The notes beneath the pieces are model-generated. The model worked only from the letters and a program-made list of their open reading frames with translations, was not told the DNA's origin and did not search any database. The position numbers were made by a program, and so were the translations under genes. Shown one piece after another: positions 48,626-61,088 of a DNA stretch of 64,000 nucleotides (the first letter of the stretch is position 1; each line of letters opens with the position of its first letter). The stretch lies in the NCBI GenBank assembly GCA_036785705.1, contig JAWUZG010000018.1:7847501-7911500 (forward strand), read 5' to 3'. The DNA is from Acanthornis magna. Lineage: Eukaryota; Chordata; Aves; Passeriformes; Acanthizidae.

Positions 48626-49672
48626 TAAAGAGATGTTATTTATTTTAAAAGAATAATCTGGATCCCATTCCCCATTCCCAACTGCTTATGAACCACTCCT
48701 GCACAGTCAGGCTCCTTGTCTTCTCACTGCCATGAGTTTGGATTTCTGTGCAGTGGAGATTTCCATGTCCTGTTGATCATCCTGACCCCAACCGCTCCTG
48801 GGCAAGCTTCCTACATCCTGCCTTCTGTCCATTCTAGAGCCACAGGGCAATGCACACAGCCCAAACACCTCCTCCTAGGCTCAGCCTGGACACGGGCTAG
48901 CACAAGACGCTGCCCAGAGGATCCCAGCCCTGCTCTGCATCCCTGTGTAACCAGATGCTCCTCACAGAGCTGTCAAGGGCTTGGCTACTTCTGCTGCATG
49001 GAATGTGCAGGAAATGGTATCAAAATAAATACTCATTCCCCCTTTTTAGCATTCGGTGCACAGGATGAACTGTGATCTCTCAGTGAGCAGGTCTATTTAC
49101 CAGTCACTATTAAATAGTCACTATTTAAGTATTAACTCTGGAATTAATCCTTGGAGACGGGGTCATGATGGGTTTACTACAGTGCTGAACAACTTATGAA
49201 CATAAATGACCATTTTGTATAACTTTCTCACGTAAAATGACATATTTTTTACCCACTTGGTATGTGGGAAACAAAGAGACAAAAGCCTCTGGCATCCAAT
49301 GCACAATACTCAAAATATCCAGGAAAGAGTGATTTGGTAGTCTCTTCTTTTCCATGTTGCTTTAAGAAGCAGGGACACTTTTACAATGTTAGTTTGGCAA
49401 AATATAATCACAAACACAGAGACAAAAAGAATTACATCTAGTCTAATTTTTAGATGCCCTGAAGCATCTTGCCTCACCCTCCTGCTGCAGCTACAGAAGG
49501 ATGCAGGTCTCTGTGATACTCTGTGTCACATCTGCCAGTCCCACAGGGTCATCGAAGGTACCGTAGGGCATCAAGATGATACCGTGTGCTTATATTCAAG
49601 CAACTGAATTTTGTCCTCTCTCATAGAGACTTGGCACAAAAAAATGAATATCAGAAATATTCCATTTTCCAC

Positions 49673-49673
<1 letters not shown>

Positions 49674-49705
<32 letters not shown>
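49674..49705 (+). repeat. 32-base poly(A) homopolymer
   Basis: There is an uninterrupted run of 32 A. It could be the tail of a retrotransposed sequence inserted in plus orientation, but I recognise no retrogene or SINE in the preceding few hundred bases and no target-site duplication. Simple slippage expansion is equally possible. Length is likely polymorphic or uncertain. Confidence 0.9.
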
Positions 49706-49708
<3 letters not shown>

Positions 49709-50161
49709 TCCCTGCTCAGAACAGACTGGATAAATTTACTTAGGCATGCATAAGAGAATACTGCACAAGTTCAGCCTTTCTCTGTTAATCTGCTACCATG
49801 CCATATAAAACACTCCTAAAAGTAAAGGACAACCACGCTGGCCTGGGGCCAAGGACTGAAAAAGCACTGAGATGGAACTAATTTCTTAGCATTAGAACTG
49901 TCTTTTCTTCCTTTAGTCAAGGGTATGGCACAGTGGTGATGATCATGAGGCAGCTGAGGAAAGAGAACTTCTACATCTCAGGCTTCAGAGCAGCTACTCA
50001 AGTAAGGTGCAGAACAACTGTCTTCCTCCTACCTTCCTTGCACCACTCAAAACACTGCTCTAAAACCTCCTCTGGCTGCAGAGGATGCTAATCTCACAGC
50101 CACATCCCTGCTGGACACAATTTTCTCTTTTCCTGACCATTTCTGTAACCCATTGAAACCC

Positions 50162-50188
50162 TATTGAAACTCAAAATGAGTTTCAATA
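50162..50188. repeat. Perfect 12-bp inverted repeat, 3-base spacer
   Basis: TATTGAAACTCA at 50162-50173 is the exact reverse complement of TGAGTTTCAATA at 50177-50188, with AAA between them. Just upstream is a partial direct copy (CATTGAAACC). Intronic. Confidence 0.9.
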
Positions 50189-53100
50189 ACAATTGCTTAC
50201 CTTCCTGTTTAAAACAGAGGCAACCCAGATAATATGTGTATTTCATCTCTGTTCTGCACCCACATGGATGTGTATTTTTACAGGTTGCTCCTACAGATAT
50301 AGCTCTGACAAGATGATTACTCAAGTATCAGTATCTTCCCAGGTAATAACCAGCACAGAAAGTCACCAGACTCAAGGCTGTACAAGGCTGATGTAAAAAT
50401 CACAGAAGTCAGCAGGAGATTTTTTTACTGAGTAAAAGGCCAAAGTAAATGCTTGGATCAGAACTTAAAAAAGCCTTGAAAGCGTCTGGTGTCTGAATCC
50501 CATGATTTTCTCTTCACGAAATTGCATGCTAGATCATGTACATATTGAGAGGGAAAATTAAAGTGTCTGTTACAAGTTTCCCAGATGGTTTTTTGTCCAG
50601 CTTTTTACTGGAGTAACAGCTAGCTTTTTACTGCACACTTATATGGCATAATTTGTTTTCCTTGCTTATTCATCTCCAAGAGAAGTAAAAATTTTAGAGA
50701 AAAGCAATGGGAAATGGCAAGCTTTCAAACAGGATTACTATCATCAGACAGCACATATACTTGAGATTCTTTAGGAAGAAATATTAGAGGTATGAAGGAG
50801 CTAGGCAAAATTTCTGACGGAACTTCCTTTCAGTGATGCATTTACTCAGGTTAACTTCCATAAATAACAAAATATAAGATAGTAGATTAAAATAATTGAG
50901 GAGGATAAGATTCAGTTTTTCAAACATGAGCACATACTATCGTTCTGATGCCCTTGGGTACCTCAGATGTCCCTGTGGGACTGGCAGATGCAATACATAG
51001 AACTCCAGAGACCTGCATCCTTTTGGGACTGCAGCAGGAGATGAAGAAAAGTGCTCGAGGGCATCTAGAAATTGCATTAGATGTAAATCCTTTTTTATGT
51101 GGTTATATTTTGCCAAACTGAAGTTACAAAAGTTAGACTAAGGTATATCAAGGTTAAGAGAATAATAAACATAAAAATATCCAAAGCATGTTTGTTGTTT
51201 TAAAAACAACTGAAATGGTTGAATATTTCATCTTAACATTTTTTTAATGACAACAAATCTGGTTTAGGTTTAAAAAAATATGTATAACCAACTCATTTTA
51301 ATTTGACATTTACTTCAAGTTTAAAAAAATCCCTCAAAATACTAATTAAGAATGTATCTCCCATTTTTTTCCTTTTGCCAGCAGTTTCAAAAGCAAAGAC
51401 ACTCAAGTCTAGAAAACACAGCCTCCTACTCAATATGATGACTGCATACTGTCTTACAATGCTTGACCAACTTACCATAGCATTAGTATCTAATTTGTAA
51501 AGGACAAATTTATATATTAGGACATGAATGTGCAATAATGGGTAGTTTTACAAAGCATAATGGAAAGTAACACTGAAATGCTAATCATCCAGAACCTTCA
51601 AAAAGGTTTAAGTAGTTGTTATCTCCCCAGTGTGTAAAACATGCTTGGAAGAAAGTCACAGGTCAAATTGGTTTAGATTTATTGCTTAATAACAGACTTG
51701 TAAATATTATCTAATACTCAAGTACTAAGGAAGCAGGCCAATCTGAAGTGTTTACTTGCTTGTTATCGTCTGAAGTGGAGTCCAACTTACACAGGGTAAG
51801 GTGAGTTTTATAGACAGATGCTGCTTGTTATTTGGTCAGCTACAATAAGTGAAAAACCCACCTTTTAAAGTTAGATAATGTAGCAGAAAGTCCTACTTTA
51901 AATGTTAGTATAAGCAAACACTCTAGTTACATGTATTTACTGTGTTTCAGTGGATAAGGAGAAAACTTTCTGGCAAATTATAAGCAACTGCTATCAGCCT
52001 CCATGGTGTTTTTATGTCTTTCTTTCCTTCATATTTGTTGAAGGACATCTTTCCAGGAAAGCTTTTCTACTGCTTTTTCAACGGACCTAATTAAGGAGAG
52101 AACAGGTACATAGAAATCTCAAGACTCAGGTGAGCACTGTTTCACTGTCTATGAGTAGCAGTGCTCACTGATGATAAACTTCCACCCCAACATTAGACAC
52201 TCTGCTGTTAAGTCTTTTGTTCATTGCTTAGTCTAAATTATATCTCTATCTCCATAGAGCTCTTGCTCTATAACCACACTTCCAGACAAATCCTTTCCTG
52301 CAGGATGTTCTCCTTCCCAAATGTAAAACTACAACATTTCAGTATTACATATGGCCAATCAGCAATGTGTTGTTAAAACTTTGGGAACTGAAGCCTCACA
52401 GTGCGACTTTAATGGACTGAAACTCATTTACAAATATGAAGACACACAGCTGTTTTCCCATGTATTACTTAATGAGTTCTGTACAGAAAAGGGATGAATA
52501 AATACCATTGTGTCTGTCTCGGGGAACCAATAAAAAGCTTATTTGTAATCTTCAGTAAATACATAATCTCATCTGATCCACAATAGATATCAACAAAATA
52601 CCTCACTTAATGTCTCCGTTAGAAATACATCAACATACACTGTGTTCCCCAGCAGGGCTGGTATAACAGAGGAGACCTTTTCCCATGGGTACTACTGAAC
52701 TATGAATACACGATGACCCAGAGGGTCCTGGCAGCATTTCTGTACCTTTATCAGCACCACCAAGGCTGTGCCTCGTGCCTGCACAGCACCTTCCCTTGGC
52801 TGGATCAACCAGCTCTTGGGTGAGGTGACCTTCAAGTCCCTGATCAGCAACTCACAGCTGTAATGAAGTGTCTGTGTCTTGATAAAAGACACAGAAATTG
52901 CTTCAGCAGGAAGAAACTTTGTGCCTTATGTGTTACTGTGAAAAGAGGATGGAAATATCACATTTGTAGAAAAGAAATGAACCCTGAGAGTATTTGAAAA
53001 GGGATTGCCATCTTCAAAATCACTGCCTCAAGCAATTCTTGATTGGTGTGTCTGGTACCAGTTTGCAGGAAGCGCAGGCAGGAATCAAGCGCCTGCTGAA

Positions 53101-54574
53101 GACTGTGTTCAGAAGTTCCTTTCTTTGTAAGGATGTTTCTCTGAATTATTCTTAGCAATATCATCCCCTCAAGGATTTGAGCAACCACTTACAAGCACCA
53201 ATGTGTCTCCTGTATCCTTAGCAGAAGTCTTAAAACACTCTTCAGGGAAGGCTTTAGCTTTTCATTCACAGTTTTGCATTTTACTAGAAGAATACAAAGC
53301 AGCTTTGCTTCTGTGTTTTTAAGAGATACTGTACAAACTCAGCAGTCCTGTGAATTGGCAGGGACCAGGGTAACCTTTTGCAAGCCTGACTCAATAGCAG
53401 AATAATTTCCAGGAGTACTGTGAGACCACCTCCTCAAACTCTTGCGTTAAAGTTAGGCAAATCCTGATTAAAACCCCTCCAAAATTGGGAGCCAGAACTG
53501 ATGAGACAAATTCCTGTGTTATTTTCCCCAAGTCCTACACTGACTTTTGTTTTTGAGAACTCACTAAGAACTAGTGAGGGTCCGCAAAGCAGCACATTTC
53601 TATGGATACAAACAGCTCCACAGAAATTACCATCACCCTGGTCGTTAATGGAAACACTGGACTCTGGGCTACACCACTAATTTCTGGCTTCAAAACTAGA
53701 CTGATTCAGTTCATTATATTTCTAGAATATAACTAGGCAGAATGAAGATGTTATGGAGTTTTTATTCTACAGAGCCAGATGTTTGCAATTATCATAAACA
53801 GGACACTTTAGGACTTAAAGTGATCTTAGAAATTGCGAAACTAGTAGATGCATTTGTCCTGCTCTAATGGAAAATACAAGCATCTTATACTCGGTAAACT
53901 GCGTAAGGCACAAGCTGCTTTAATTTCCAAGGTCTTGCATGCAGCTGCAAGAGTTCACCTGTCTCTTACTGCCACAAGAGCTCTGTTCTATACTCTGAGG
54001 TTCTCACTTGTATTTTAAAGAAGAATATCTTTAACTATAGTCACTATCATGGCTCAAGGAGAAGATAAACATACAGAACGAAAGAGCTCACAGAAAATTA
54101 TAAAGAAACTGGTTGATTCATACTTTGTGTTATGGTGCTAATGTGTCAGATTCATTTCAAGAATGGCAGACTATTTTGCCATTGATGTCCACCTGCAGGC
54201 TGCAGGTCCCTAGAGCAATTTGGAATTATTTTCTCTACTCATCTATAATTTATTGAGAGTTTTTAAAGAATCCTTGAATCTGAATCAAGAGTCTTAGGAA
54301 GAAGGATCAGCTATCCTATATAAACTTTCCTAAATACACAGTTATCTATCACATCAAATACATAATTTTTAAGAGGTCTAGTAAAGAAAATTGGAGTTTA
54401 ACACAGCATCAACACAAGTTTTTAGTTTTACCACAACTATTCCTCAGCAAGGTTCACTAAAAACTAACTTGAAAGGGACTCATCACAGAGATGTTTCCTT
54501 ACTAGACATATAGTACAGTGTCTATGGAGTTCATTGGTCCCTTTCCAATTTTAGCTCAATTTGCTGCAGAAATT

Positions 54575-54590
54575 GATATTGATATTGATA
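54575..54590. repeat. Short TTGATA microsatellite
   Basis: Roughly three tandem copies of a six-base TTGATA unit followed by a degenerate one. It is intronic and short, with no expected function. Confidence 0.6.
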
Positions 54591-57500
54591 TCAGTAGCAG
54601 AATTTCTTTGCTAAAATAATGAGTTGCGCGGAGGACAGTTTGGCCGGTGTCACCATGTGTCACAAACCTATTTCAAAAGAAATCTCTTTTTAAAAACAGG
54701 TAGTCTCTAGCTGAATATGCATTAAAGCTGTTAAAAATCCTCAAAAAGTGTAATTGGACTAATTCATGCTTCTTCTATGACAAAGACAACATCCAGTTAA
54801 TAAAGTTTGTACCTGTAACCACAACAAATTCCAAATGTTTTTAGAGGAAGACTGAGAAGAGTCTAGAAAAGACAGCATGTCACTTCAAGACAAATTCTGA
54901 ATCTTCTCTGGTGTACTTTGTTTTGCATTGCTCTGAGTGTTTCCCCAGCATGGGGTTACCCATAAGAGCTGTTTAACCCTGACTTTTCTCGTCGAGAAGC
55001 CACTTCCCAAATCTGATCATCGCTGTTTGCCCCTTGCATTGCTTAATTACACTCCTTTTAAAACAGAATGACCAAATCTACTTGCAACATTTAAGAGATC
55101 AGGAATTTTACATTTTTTCTGTTTACTTTATTCCAATCCCCTGGAAACACCTGCACAGTAATAGGATTTATTCAGAAAGTGTTGCCCTGATAAGGGTTAG
55201 GATGCAAGCAAAGCAAAGTTTTTAGGGCAACATGCTATCCACTATAAAACAGTGCAACAATGTGGTTAGACAAGCTCCTCGGTGCATGACCTAGAAACAC
55301 TTGAAGCGTATAAAATAGGGTTGCTGAAGTAAACAAAAAAAAAGTCTGTTTTTCCATTGGTGTACCTATGGCAAAGCGCTGTTCAGACAGAGGAGCAGCC
55401 CAAACCAGGCAGCCACTGGAGTCAGCTCCAGGGAAAACAACTGCAGCTTGGCAAAGCCTCACACACCGCGCACAGGAAAGGAGCTCAAAGCAGAAATGAG
55501 GAAAGCACGGCAACAGGCAACTGCTTCAGTTTCACCTGTCCTGAACACATATAGCACTATAAAGCACTTTTTTCTCTTCTTCCTCATATGGATATACAGA
55601 GGAAAGAGATACTGAAGCTCGGTGTATATTGAAAACATGAACATTGTAACTACTGCAAATGAATTCAGGAACTAAATTCTCTGTAATTTAACTGAAGGTT
55701 AAAGACCAACTTCATTCAACGAAATGAAGCAATAGAAGGGACAGTCTGATGGTTTGCAAAGTTTAAAAGATGTTGCCATGCTAAGGGAAAGCTGTGGAGC
55801 AGGAGAGCAGGATATTATGTACAGGAGGGACTAGATGAGTTAGCTAGAGATACCTAAGGTTACACAGAATATGCCAGAATCAGGCCAAACAATATTCCCC
55901 CAAGACAGTAAGTGTAAATTTGAACTTTGAAAACTGAAGTTGACAGTGTACTGGCCTTCACTTTGCAGGAGCAATCTGTCAGGAAAAATGGGCTGGGTGA
56001 TTCAATTGCAGAATCACAGAAACAGAGAGAACAGAAACACCTGAAGGGCAGTGTTTGAAGAAGTCATAGGTCTAAGATAGCTTGTCCTTATCTTATTATC
56101 TGTTTTTTCCTTCAGTAAGATATATGGAAAGCTGCTCATGCTATACAACCAAAAATGGTGGGAAGAAGCAGGTCACCAGCACATGAAGTCACCGTGCTCT
56201 GTACTCTGATCACCAGCCTGCTTTTCCACTGTGGAATTTCCCAAACCTCAGTGGAGACACAGCAGATGTAGTTTCTCATAGCTTATGACATCAGAATCTT
56301 GGATAAAAAGCATTGCTGGGATTTGTTGGGTGGGAGGGAATTAAGGCTGTGGAAAGCAAGTAGAACTATCACATCACTGCAGCAGAGGACTGTTGTCATA
56401 ACTGCAGCTTTTCTCCTTCAAATAATCACTCGTGATAAACATTGCATACTAAAGAAACACATTCTAAAATTAGTGCCTTTGGAGACAGCTATGATAAAAT
56501 TCTATATACTCAAAATAAAAAAAAAATTGCCTGTGTTTAGGTGTTACAATCCTTACTAGATTGTATTTTTTGTTGCATTTGCTCTTTTATACTATAATTT
56601 TAGAATTGGATATAGTCATATTTGTGTAGTTCATGTCAATATGGCAGGACACATAAAAAAAAGTAAATGCATTTCTACAATACTTCAGACAAAACATTTC
56701 CAGAAAAACCAGGAAATATTTAATATAATTGTATTTTTATAGTATCATTTCATCTGAGTTATCTGTATGATCTTGTCCTCCTAGGTTCAAATCTAACCCA
56801 AAAATTATTTCAGAGAAAGGCTTACAGGGTGAGAAAGAGATTAAATAGCTTGTGAGACTTTTAACCTGAAACATGAAGATCACAGGTGATGGGGGAGGAG
56901 AAATAAAGCACACTGCAATATGTGGTGGGAAAAAAATAAGAAACAGAAAGGTACTAAGGAATAAATAACAGTTGATCAAAAGAATAATGAGAGTAAGTTG
57001 ACAGAACTGGCGTGAAGAGGTATTAGAAGGAAATGAGAAGATTGTCAATCAGCACTTCCAGCAGAAAGCCTGGGAAAGCTGAAGGAATAGGAAAGAGCCA
57101 AGCAGTCTTAAGGCAGTAATGCAGCCAGGGCTGACCACTGCCCCTCAGCACTGCACCTGGGGCTGCCCACACACCTCCTGCTTCACCTCCACTGAGCTTA
57201 ACAAACAAAATATAGCTAAAAATCACTTTAGGGCTGCTTAACCTACTTGATACAAAAAGCAGTAAGGACTTTCAAGTTGCCTCAAGTGTTACTCATTGCT
57301 TCAGAGCTATTTTTATCACAATTCCACATTTAAAGTGACACTTCTGCATTTGATAACAGGGGAAATCATCACTTGGGTTGTTAATAAATGCTTATTAATG
57401 TTATGCCCCACAGCCAACATAAACACTTTCCTTTTCTGTGGAGGGACTTCTACAGAACCACTGAAGGCAACAACCTCATATAATCCACATAAATGCACCA

Positions 57501-59029
57501 AGCTCCTATTTAAAATTTAAATTTTCTGCTCAAGCAACTTCAGCCAGGAGTCTGTTCCAAACAACACTCTGATGAATTTCAGCATGAAATTATTCACACA
57601 ATATTTACAAAAAGTCATTTTTGTAGCCATATTGTCCTTGAGGTTAAGCCCCTCTCTTCCTTCTGCAGTTCTGTCTTGTGTTGACAAAGTGCAGTCAGTT
57701 CCTCTCCCTTCCCTCTGTTTCCCTGACCACACAAGCAATGTTGCTGTTGCCTCCTCTAACCAGACAGGACCTCAGCCATGCTGACCACCCCTCTCGTGTC
57801 CATTCCTTTTGCAAGGAGTCTCTTCCAGCAAGACACCCAACTCTGGTTTTGTCCCTCATTTCTTCAAAATCATCAGTGTTTAGATACTATGGTTAATAAC
57901 CTCTTAGATATTTGCTCTATTTACAAGTGATAAATATGTGATAGAGCTTGGCAGAAAACTTATTAAACCATGACAGAAAACAAGTATGTGTAACTAGTAT
58001 TATTTACAGCAAATTTTGGTAAGAAATAATCAACTACAGAGCAACAAAATAAAACCTACCTCCCACTGAAGGAGTTTCAATGGGAATTCCACAAAGCTAG
58101 GGAAGAAAATCCTGGCTTAACTGAGACCAAGAGAAATTAAAAGAAAAAAAAGCCACCTGCATACCCAACTAGAAAATTCAAGCTGCCTCCAATAAATTGG
58201 CTGGAAATATTCTAATTCACATCAGTCAAATCTTTGCTCCTTTTACATGCTGATGTTACCCATCTTGAAAAGATGTAATTCTACAGATAAAGCATATTTC
58301 TTCTTACATAAATTAATGTCTATCTTTAATGGTGTGACATTAATTAACTTCCCACTAAAGCAAGTTGTAGAAGCAGAAACAAACACTATCTCCATAATTT
58401 GGTAGTGGCAACAATGGGGATGAAAGGAAGGCAAGAAGAGAAATAAAACCAGCAAGAATGAGCTGCAATCAAGGAATAAGAGTTTGCATGACACCTCACT
58501 TTTGTGTATGCATACTTCAAAAACCCAAATAAAAAAACCCCTACTACGTAAGGGCTGACACATATTCTAAGCAATCAAATCGGCCTCTGGATGTTTCATA
58601 CACTCATTTGTAACAGCCTGGTTTCCAAGGCAAGAGAAGGGACATCTATAGAAGTCACGCAATGAAAAGTCAGTAAAAGCCGTTTTAAGTTTTTTCCTAA
58701 AATCTATCACTTTGGAGGTGCAGGTGAGAAATCTATCCTTCAAGAAAAGGTAAATTGAATCAAACTATTCACCTTCAGGAGAGCAGAACAGCATAAATGG
58801 ACAGAATAAGAAATCTGGTCAGACAAATATAAAAGTGTCAGGGCAGGTGGTATCATGTATTTACAAAGGAGTTGCATTTAGATGGACAGAGAAGGACAAG
58901 CTCCTCTCACTTTTCAACTGTTTACCACTTTTCTTGCCTGTCAGAAGGGACTCTGAGTTCAAGGGTCATTGCGAGAGGATTGCCGCAGACATTTCCTCTA
59001 CAATGCCTTGGAGATTCCTCTCTGAATGG

Positions 59030-59097
59030 AAAGTATCTGGTTGGATCATATGACCCACTGTGGTTCCTTCCAACCTTATCTGTTCTGTGATTCTGTA
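59030..59097 (+). mobile_element. CR1-type LINE 3' terminus, plus strand
   Basis: The sequence CTGGTTGGATCATATGACC, then TCCTTCCAACCTTATCTG, ending TTCTGTGATTCTGT, has the layout of the CR1 3' end in birds. That layout is a GGTTGGA-x-ATGA-type stretch, TTCCAACCT, then the short ATTCTGTG-like terminal repeat. The 5' limit is uncertain; similarity may extend back to about 58940. The fragment is a truncated, non-autonomous relic inside an SLC2A9 intron, inserted antisense to the gene. It lies only about 600 bp from the TM4-TM5 exon. Confidence 0.7.
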
Positions 59098-59704
59098 TTT
59101 CCAAGTGCCAGCCTGAGCAAAACTTGAGTTCATTTATTCAGAGTAATGATGACATCCAGTGGCCACCAAGTTAATCTCAGCCTATGACAGCAAGACAGCC
59201 TCTTATTTGAATAGGTAATCTTTCCATAAAGGTATGTATTAACTTACATCACTTAGTCTAAAACCAGAAGTGCATTACAAGGAACGCTATATTAACTAAG
59301 CGAGAGTCTTTCTACTCAGGTTCTCATAGTAACTCTAACCAAGCCTTTTTCAGTTCTATCTCATACTGAAAAATTCGAAATAAAAAATATAAAAACTTGT
59401 GAACATTTCCATGATGCTCAAAAAACCTGGAAGCCAGCAAAAATAAATGTACAAGAAAAGGGGGGAAGGACACCTGCATATGGACACACACAAGCCACTC
59501 AAGCTGTTGAAACTGCTGGCCACATCTACCAAACTTAGTTTCATGCACATGCTTTTACAAGATGTGGAGGAAACTGCTTTTCAAAATGCTTCAAAACAAA
59601 ACAAAAAAGTTTCTGTTTTCCACTTTTGTAAACAATCCAGCCAAAATATGAAAATATGACACTTAGAGGATGCTTGTGCTTTGACAGAACTGTTAAATAC
59701 TTAC

Positions 59705-59850
59705 TTGCCCAAATATTTCTGGCAGCCCCAAAACTTGACCAGTGAAAACACCAATACAAATGAAAATTGCTGTAAACTGACCCAATGAACCACGGATTTC
59801 CTTAGGAGATATTTCACTCAAATACATGGGAAGAGCACTTAAGGAAATTC
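59705..59850 (-). CDS. SLC2A9: SLC2A9 exon encoding TM4, loop 4-5 and TM5
   Basis: The exon is 146 bp with acceptor TTTGTAG and donor GTAAGT. Two bases complete the Gly codon from the TM3 exon, followed by 48 residues. It begins [20 protein letters not shown], the strongly conserved TM4 and cytoplasmic loop of GLUTs, and continues [20 protein letters not shown] (TM5), ending LPEIFGQ. The Arg of EIRG is intact; from memory, human R198C, a renal hypouricaemia variant, falls in this loop. Junction phases fit both neighbours. The following intron is 13.9 kb. Confidence 0.95.
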
Positions 59851-60963
59851 CTACAAAGAAAGAACAAAACCCATATATTAAGTCAAAACATCTTTACATT
59901 ATGCCAGGTATGCAACAAATTTCTATTGAAAGGAGTCTGAGTGGTAATCTGTTCACAAGGGTGGCATAAAAAAATGCAAGGAACAGAATTATATCTATCC
60001 ACAGATAACACGAATTATTCTCCCTGCATGTCTAATTACTCTCACACCATTTAATAACTATGGGATTGATTATCTGTTACAGATCTACAGCACTGTGCGT
60101 AGGCTGCTTTTTGATGAGGAGCACCAAAGGTTACTCAGAGATGACAATCTCTGGGAGAACAGATTATATGTTTTAAATTTACTCTTCCCAAAGCAAGCAA
60201 AATGATGTTAGCACTGGTTTGGGTAAGGAAAAAAAAAAACCCCAGTGCGTCAGTCAGACAGAGCAGACATTGTCAGATGAAGTATTTTTACTGTAAACAG
60301 TATTAGCAGATGTTCTTCTCAATTACAGCTGCAATGAACTCTTCGCAATAGACATAAAATAACAGCTGGAATGCTGCTCAAAGCCAGGAGAAAACAAATG
60401 CATGACCCTGGTCAGTACAATGACAATGTTTGCACAGCTCCAGAAGTCTGGTCGTTTGAGGAGATAAAAATTATCAGAGACCCTTCCTTCTAGCTGCAAG
60501 AATATTCTGGTGCTGCAGTGCCAGAATAATCTTTATTTTGGTCATTCTGCATGGTTTACTTTTAAGCTGGGATATTGCTAGGAGCAAGATACCAAACCTT
60601 CTTTAGTCTTCCTGCGTGGGATCCAACAACTTCTAAACACACGGCTGTGTTAATAAAGAGATTATACCCTTCTAGCCAAGGGGTTTTCATGGCATGGAAA
60701 CAGATACTCTCTAGCAGGGCTGGAAGAGGAAAGTTGGGGGAACAACCAGGGGTGTCAGCAGCAGTGACCATCCATTCCAGTGTCTTGTCCAAACATCAGA
60801 TCCTCCAGCCCTCAGTCTGCTGTTCTGTCCCAGAAAAATCACTGTGGCTACAGCTAGTCCCTGGAATGCCTCTTTAATGTAAAGCAAGTTCTAACCAGGG
60901 AAAAAGAGAAAGTTTATGTGTGGCACAAGTATTTCAGACACACAGAGTGTGACCAAAGCTCAC
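59851..60963 (-). other. SLC2A9: Intron between TM3 and TM4 exons, 1113 bp
   Basis: GTGAGC donor and TTTGTAG acceptor, in phase 1. Contents are unremarkable AT-rich sequence with a short A run near 60229. I see no repeat family or embedded gene. The small ORFs on both strands around 60560-60880 look like chance. Confidence 0.85.
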
Positions 60964-61088
60964 CTGCATCAATACCCATGATAATGCGGCCCAGGATGAG
61001 CATCTCAAAGGACCCTGCCAGCAAGGAGAGGGACATCAACAATGCAGCTGCCACTGCAAACACATTATTGAGCACCAGTGTGCATTTC
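60964..61088 (-). CDS. SLC2A9: SLC2A9 exon encoding loop 2-3 and TM3
   Basis: The minus-strand exon of 125 bp has acceptor TTGCAG and donor GTGAGC. It opens with one base that completes an Arg/Gly-type codon from the previous exon (expected GR|K junction), encodes 41 residues from [10 protein letters not shown] to GRIIMGIDA, and ends with the first base of a Gly codon. The body [24 protein letters not shown] is a hydrophobic segment corresponding to TM3. GR-IIMGID is the conserved class II GLUT signature at the TM3-TM4 junction. It is separated from the next exon by an intron of only 1113 bp, the shortest in the window. The reading frame is intact, and nothing suggests a pseudogene. Confidence 0.93.

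Larger units (their letters stand above)
45854..59704 (-). other. SLC2A9: Intron between TM5 and TM6 exons, 13.9 kb
   Basis: GTAAGT donor and TTTGCAG acceptor, in phase 0. The contents I can name are a CR1 3' fragment on the minus strand (48370-48625), a CR1 3' end on the plus strand (about 59030-59097), a 32-A run (49674-49705), a perfect 12-bp inverted repeat (50162-50188) and a short TTGATA-type tract near 54575. The rest is anonymous AT-rich sequence. No ORF in it resembles a known protein. Confidence 0.85.

Noticed and set aside
55990..56050. Possible further CR1 end (AGAATCACAGAA)
   Set aside because: The match is limited to about a dozen bases and the following sequence does not follow CR1.
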